NCBI GenBank assembly: GCA_023511655.1
Contig: JAIMBB010000001.1
Span: 1 to 64,000, forward strand
From: Anaerolineae bacterium
GTDB lineage: Bacteria; Chloroflexota; Anaerolineae; J036; Brachytrichaceae
Length of the DNA stretch: 64,000 nt
Direction of reading: 5' to 3'
Position numbers and translations under genes: made by a program. The notes beneath the pieces were generated by a model. That model had not been told where the DNA came from. It ran no database searches and was given only the letters and a program-made list of their open reading frames with translations. Shown here one piece after another: positions 60,986 to 64,000 of the stretch. How positions within the stretch are numbered: the first letter of the stretch is position 1; every line of letters begins with the position of its first letter.

Positions 60986-61038
60986 GAGATCGGAGATTGG
61001 AGATCAAGTTTCCCCAACCTCCAGATTTCTAATCTTCA
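60986..61038 (+). repeat. Degenerate heptamer repeat (GAGATCG/GAGATTG/GAGATCA)
   Basis: Seven-base units with partly complementary units following (CCAACCT, CCAGATT, TCTAATC). They fill the whole gap between the dehydrogenase stop and the next start, leaving no room for a normal ribosome site before 61041. Confidence 0.65.
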
Positions 61039-61040
61039 AC

Positions 61041-61826
61041 ATGGGAACACGCATTCGCTTCTTCGGCGTCGCCGCATACGAGCTGATCACTGATAAAGGC
61101 AAGCACATCATCGTTGACCCTTTTCTCGACGAAAATCCCGGCAGTCCGCTCAAACATGACCAACTGGAGCGCGTGGATATGATTCTGGTCTCGCATGCAG
61201 CCTGGGACCACCTGGGCGATACCGAGGCTATTGCCAGACACTATGCCGCGCCCGTCATCTGCGGCGGCGAGGTCAAGAACTATCTGCTGGCCAGAGGCAT
61301 CCCCACCGAGCAGGTGCGCGCGACCACATGGAGCATTGCGGTCGAGCTGGACGGTATCGTGATCTATCCGGTCGAGTGCCATCACTGGTCACAGATCAAA
61401 ATGCCCGACGGCAGCTACGCCAGTGGCGTGCCGATGTCGTTCGTGATCTACCTGGACGACTGCCGCTTCTATCACTACGGCGACACAGCCATCTTCAGCG
61501 ACCTCAAGCTGATCGCCGAGTTACACAAGCCGACCATCGGCTGCCTGGGCGTCACCGAACCGTGGGAGATTGTGCCGCGCGTGCCAGGACCAGGCAAACT
61601 GATCACCGGCGAGATGAGTCCCTACGAAAGCGCGCTGGCGGCACAATGGCTCGGCTTACAGACCGTGTTGCCTTGTCACTACTGCAACCCGGCGCACCCC
61701 GAAGCCGCGCGCGACCTGGATCTATTTAACGGGCATTTGCGCCAGGCGAAAGCGCACGGCCTGCACACGCCGCGCAGCGTGGTGCTGGCGCCGGGTGACG
61801 AGATCGAAGTGGGGAAAGACGTATAG
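61041..61826 (+). CDS. Metallo-beta-lactamase-fold hydrolase, UlaG-like
   Basis: 261 residues. The fold is shown by HIIVDPFLDENPGSP, DMILVSHAAWDHLGD, the later metal-binding FYHYGDTAIFSDLKLIAELH and CHYCNPAHPEA. The classic H-x-H-x-D-H reads H-A-A-W-D-H, so the second His is missing and the metal site must differ. UlaG-type enzymes of this group open lactones such as L-ascorbate 6-phosphate, and the protein sits in a sugar-acid island, so a lactonase or phosphodiesterase role is reasonable. It is flanked by the hydroxyacid dehydrogenase and the zinc dehydrogenase genes. Confidence 0.85.
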   Translation: MGTRIRFFGVAAYELITDKGKHIIVDPFLDENPGSPLKHDQLERVDMILVSHAAWDHLGDTEAIARHYAAPVICGGEVKNYLLARGIPTEQVRATTWSIAVELDGIVIYPVECHHWSQIKMPDGSYASGVPMSFVIYLDDCRFYHYGDTAIFSDLKLIAELHKPTIGCLGVTEPWEIVPRVPGPGKLITGEMSPYESALAAQWLGLQTVLPCHYCNPAHPEAARDLDLFNGHLRQAKAHGLHTPRSVVLAPGDEIEVGKDV

Positions 61827-61860
61827 CCCATCCAGATAGGACAGACGGAGGGACGAACGC

Positions 61861-62871
61861 ATGAAAGCAGCCATTTTCGATGCGCCACAAAAGATGCGCG
61901 TCGGCGAATGGGATTCACCCAGCGCCGGCACGGACGAGGTGGTCGTGCGGGTAAAAGCCACCGGCATCTGTGCGGGCGACATGTATATCTATCAGGGCCG
62001 TAACCCGTATGCGCACTACCCGGTCATCGGCGGACACGAGATCGCGGGCTATGTGCATAGCACAGGCGAGGGCGTCACCGGAATTCAGGTCGGCGAGCTG
62101 GTAGTGGTCGAGCCGTTTATCGGCTGCGGCAAGTGCTACGCCTGTCGCGTGGGCAAGCCCAACTGTTGCATCAACCTCGAGATCATCGGCATCCATCGCC
62201 CAGGCGGTTTTGCGGAATACGTCGTCGCACCGGCGAGGAACATCCACAAAGTGCCGCCCGGCCTCTCGCCGGCATGGGCGTCATTTGCCGAACCAATCGC
62301 CATCGCCGTGCAGGCCACCCGGCGCGGCGAGGTGCATGCCGGCGACACCGTCCTCATCCTCGGCGCAGGGCCGATCGGGCTGGCGTTGATCGAGGTCGCG
62401 CGCGCCAAGGGTGCGCATGTATATGTGACCGACGTCGTGCAGGATCGGCTCGAATTCGCCAGGACGCTCGGCGCAGAGGCACTGCCGAGCGACGACGAGC
62501 TGCTCGACCGAGTGATGGAGATCACGAGCGGCGAGGGCATGCCGTGCGTGATCGAAGCAGCCGGCAACGCCAGGGCAATGGAAGCGACGGTTGACCTGGT
62601 CGCCCATGGTGGGCGCATCGTGATCGTCGGCCTGCTGAAGAAAGGACAGATGATCCAGATCCCCGGCCTCGACCTGACGCGCAAAGAGATGACCATCCAC
62701 GGTTCGCGCGCATCCACGAACTGTTTCCCGGAGGCGCTGCAGCTATTGGCCGAGGGGAAGATCCGTTATCCGAAGGTCGCCACCGAGTTCAGCATGTGGG
62801 ACGCGCCAGGCGTGTTCGAGGAAATGAACGCCATGCCGGGCAAATATCACAAAGGCGTGCTGGTGATCTGA
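61861..62871 (+). CDS. Zinc-dependent medium-chain dehydrogenase (sorbitol/threonine dehydrogenase-like)
   Basis: 336 residues; GGAGGGA before the ATG. The catalytic zinc site is indicated by VKATGICAGDMYIYQGRNPY and VIGGHEIAGYV, and the structural zinc by the Cys cluster GCGKCYACRVGKPNCC. The cofactor motif is VLILGAGPIGLALIEVARAK. Such enzymes oxidise polyols or sugar alcohols with NAD(P). RPGGFAEYVVAP is typical of the family. It lies 34 bp after the UlaG-like gene and 21 bp before the DUF1537 kinase, so it belongs to the same transcript. Confidence 0.92.
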   Translation: MKAAIFDAPQKMRVGEWDSPSAGTDEVVVRVKATGICAGDMYIYQGRNPYAHYPVIGGHEIAGYVHSTGEGVTGIQVGELVVVEPFIGCGKCYACRVGKPNCCINLEIIGIHRPGGFAEYVVAPARNIHKVPPGLSPAWASFAEPIAIAVQATRRGEVHAGDTVLILGAGPIGLALIEVARAKGAHVYVTDVVQDRLEFARTLGAEALPSDDELLDRVMEITSGEGMPCVIEAAGNARAMEATVDLVAHGGRIVIVGLLKKGQMIQIPGLDLTRKEMTIHGSRASTNCFPEALQLLAEGKIRYPKVATEFSMWDAPGVFEEMNAMPGKYHKGVLVI

Positions 62872-62892
62872 AAGCGGCGCCCCCGACAAACC

Positions 62893-64000
62893 ATGGCTCT
62901 GAATAAGCACGATTTGTTCGATCGCTTGCCCCCGGAATGGCCAGGGGACGTGTTGCCGGAAATCCAACGTCGGGTATGCGAGTCGGGGGAGAAAGTCGTC
63001 GTGCTGGACGACGACCCAACCGGCACACAAACCGTGCACGACGTCCCGGTGCTGACCGAGTGGTCGTTCGAGTCGTTGCGCGACGAGTTAGGCCGTGATT
63101 CACCCGCTTTCTATGTGTTGACCAACACCCGCGCCATGACGCCGGACAATGCGCGCGCGGTCATGGCGCAGATCGGCGCGAATCTGGCACGGGCGAGACT
63201 GGCCCTCACGTCCGCTCCCACTCCGGCCGGAAGGGCAAAGATGGTCGTCATCAGCCGCAGCGACAGCACGCTGCGTGGTCACTTACCCGGCGAAGTGGAC
63301 GCGCTGGCCGAGGCACTCGGCAGCCAACTCCCCACTCGCGGTGCTCGATTCCCAATCTCCGGGCTCTCGCTCTCGGCCTCGTACCAGCGACCTCCCTACC
63401 TCCTCATCCCGGCTTTCTTCGCCGGCGGGCGCTACACGATTGACGACGTGCACTACGTGGCGTACGGCAATGAGCTCATGCCGGTCGGCGAGACCGAGTT
63501 CGCCCGAGATGCATCGTTCGGCTACCGCACCTCAAACCTGCGTGAATGGATCGAGGAGAAAACAGGTGGCGCGATCCGCGCGAACAACGTAGCGAGCATT
63601 TCGATTGACGACATCCGCACCGGCGGCCCTGAGCGCGTGAAGGCCAGGCTGCTGGCCCTCCAGCCAGGCGATGCGTGCATCGTCAATGCCGCCAGCGAAC
63701 GCGATCTGGAAGTCGTCGCCCTGGCGTGTGTGCTGGCCGAGGCAGACGGTTGCACCTTCCTGTATCGCACCGCAGCATCGTTCGCGCGGGCGCGCGCGGG
63801 CATCGCGCAGAAACCGCTGTTGACGATGGAGGAGATATTCGGGGAAGATGCTCAGCCGGGAAGCAGGGCGCCGGCACCACCGGGTGGGCTGATCGTCGTC
63901 GGTTCACACATACCCAAGACATCGCGCCAGTTGCAGGTGTTGCTGGATCGAGGCGTGTCTGCCATCGAGGTTGACGTGGAAGCTCTGCTCGACGACACCC
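62893..64000 (+). CDS. DUF1537 four-carbon/branched sugar-acid kinase (3' end outside window)
   Basis: 369 residues are visible; the gene runs off the right edge (family length about 420-480). Family signature: KVVVLDDDPTGTQTVHDVPV, then FYVLTNTRAMTPDNARAV and VVISRSDSTLRGHLPGEVDA, which together form the substrate and ATP sites of the two-domain kinase. DUF1537 kinases phosphorylate tetronates and, in apionate pathways, 3-oxo-isoapionate (OiaK). With ApnL- and ApnO-like genes in the island, the latter is a reasonable candidate. Residues about 144-165 (PTRGARFPISGLSLSASYQR) are Ser/Leu/Pro-rich and encoded by a 7-bp-period stretch, apparently an insertion before YLLIPAFFAGGRY. Confidence 0.85.
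   Translation, partial: MALNKHDLFDRLPPEWPGDVLPEIQRRVCESGEKVVVLDDDPTGTQTVHDVPVLTEWSFESLRDELGRDSPAFYVLTNTRAMTPDNARAVMAQIGANLARARLALTSAPTPAGRAKMVVISRSDSTLRGHLPGEVDALAEALGSQLPTRGARFPISGLSLSASYQRPPYLLIPAFFAGGRYTIDDVHYVAYGNELMPVGETEFARDASFGYRTSNLREWIEEKTGGAIRANNVASISIDDIRTGGPERVKARLLALQPGDACIVNAASERDLEVVALACVLAEADGCTFLYRTAASFARARAGIAQKPLLTMEEIFGEDAQPGSRAPAPPGGLIVVGSHIPKTSRQLQVLLDRGVSAIEVDVEALLDDT
63323..63385 (+). repeat. Heptamer-period stretch inside the DUF1537 kinase gene
   Basis: From 63323 the sequence can be read as 7-bp units of CTC/TCC-rich type (CCAACTC, CCCACTC, ..., CTCGCTC, TCGGCCT). It interrupts the protein between GEVDALAEALGS and PPYLLIPAFF without changing frame. It is more degenerate than the other arrays. 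Confidence 0.5.

Overview
The window is high-GC bacterial DNA, densely packed with carbohydrate-uptake and sugar-acid catabolism genes. Lipoprotein signal peptides with long Ala/Pro linkers after the lipobox Cys, Tat-type lipoprotein leaders (S-R-R-x-L-L-K), several CUT1 sugar ABC systems without their own ATPase, a YugP-type protease and many short-period intergenic repeats point to a Chloroflexota (Anaerolineae-like) organism. That placement is inference, not proof. I found no rRNA, tRNA or CRISPR array.

Layout. 1-3761 (minus): the end of an oligopeptide-type ABC operon (family 5 binding lipoprotein, DppB-like permease cut by the window edge) and a phytanoyl-CoA-dioxygenase-like gene. 3903-4048: two divergent sigma70-type promoters. 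4076-11238 (plus): a regulator that fuses a complete DeoR repressor to a LacI-type sugar-binding domain, two Gfo/Idh/MocA dehydrogenases, a TIM-barrel isomerase, a sulfatase-fold hydrolase with Thr at the nucleophile position, and a sulfotransferase-like gene. 11239-17175: a 108-bp MITE-like element, a large GH106-like glycosidase and two SDRs. 17285-26754: household genes (DNA polymerase IV, methyltransferase, ACP phosphodiesterase-like protein, acyltransferase, two HtrA-like proteases with a LuxR-type regulator, nicotinate phosphoribosyltransferase, a PRTase).

27047-35052 (plus): a LacI-regulated sugar operon with promoter and 28-bp palindromic operator, CUT1 binding protein and two permeases, a GH38-like hydrolase and a Gfo/Idh enzyme. 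35089-41380: uridine phosphorylase, a stand-alone CUT1 ATPase that probably energises all the sugar transporters here, a zinc protease, small membrane proteins, a glutamate-1-semialdehyde-aminotransferase-like enzyme and a DUF1269-like protein. 41381-42159: a gene-poor stretch with several hairpins and a fragment that looks like the variable repeat of a diversity-generating retroelement target.

42160-64000 (plus): a long FadR-headed catabolic island with two further CUT1 transporters, SDR/MDR/2-hydroxyacid/PanE-like dehydrogenases, homologues of D-apionate lactonase (ApnL) and D-apionate oxidoisomerase (ApnO), a TIM-barrel enzyme, a mevalonate-kinase-like GHMP kinase, a cyclase-family hydrolase, an UlaG-like metallo-beta-lactamase-fold protein and, cut by the right edge, a DUF1537 sugar-acid kinase. 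The simplest reading is import of a plant-derived branched or acidic sugar, oxidation to a lactone, lactone opening, oxidoisomerisation, then decarboxylation and/or phosphorylation.

Two patterns run through the window. Short tandem repeats with 7-, 8- or 9-bp units, often followed by their inverted complement, sit directly after stop codons and in several places inside reading frames. In addition, all four binding-protein-to-permease junctions contain an RNA hairpin, which probably lets the binding protein be made in excess.
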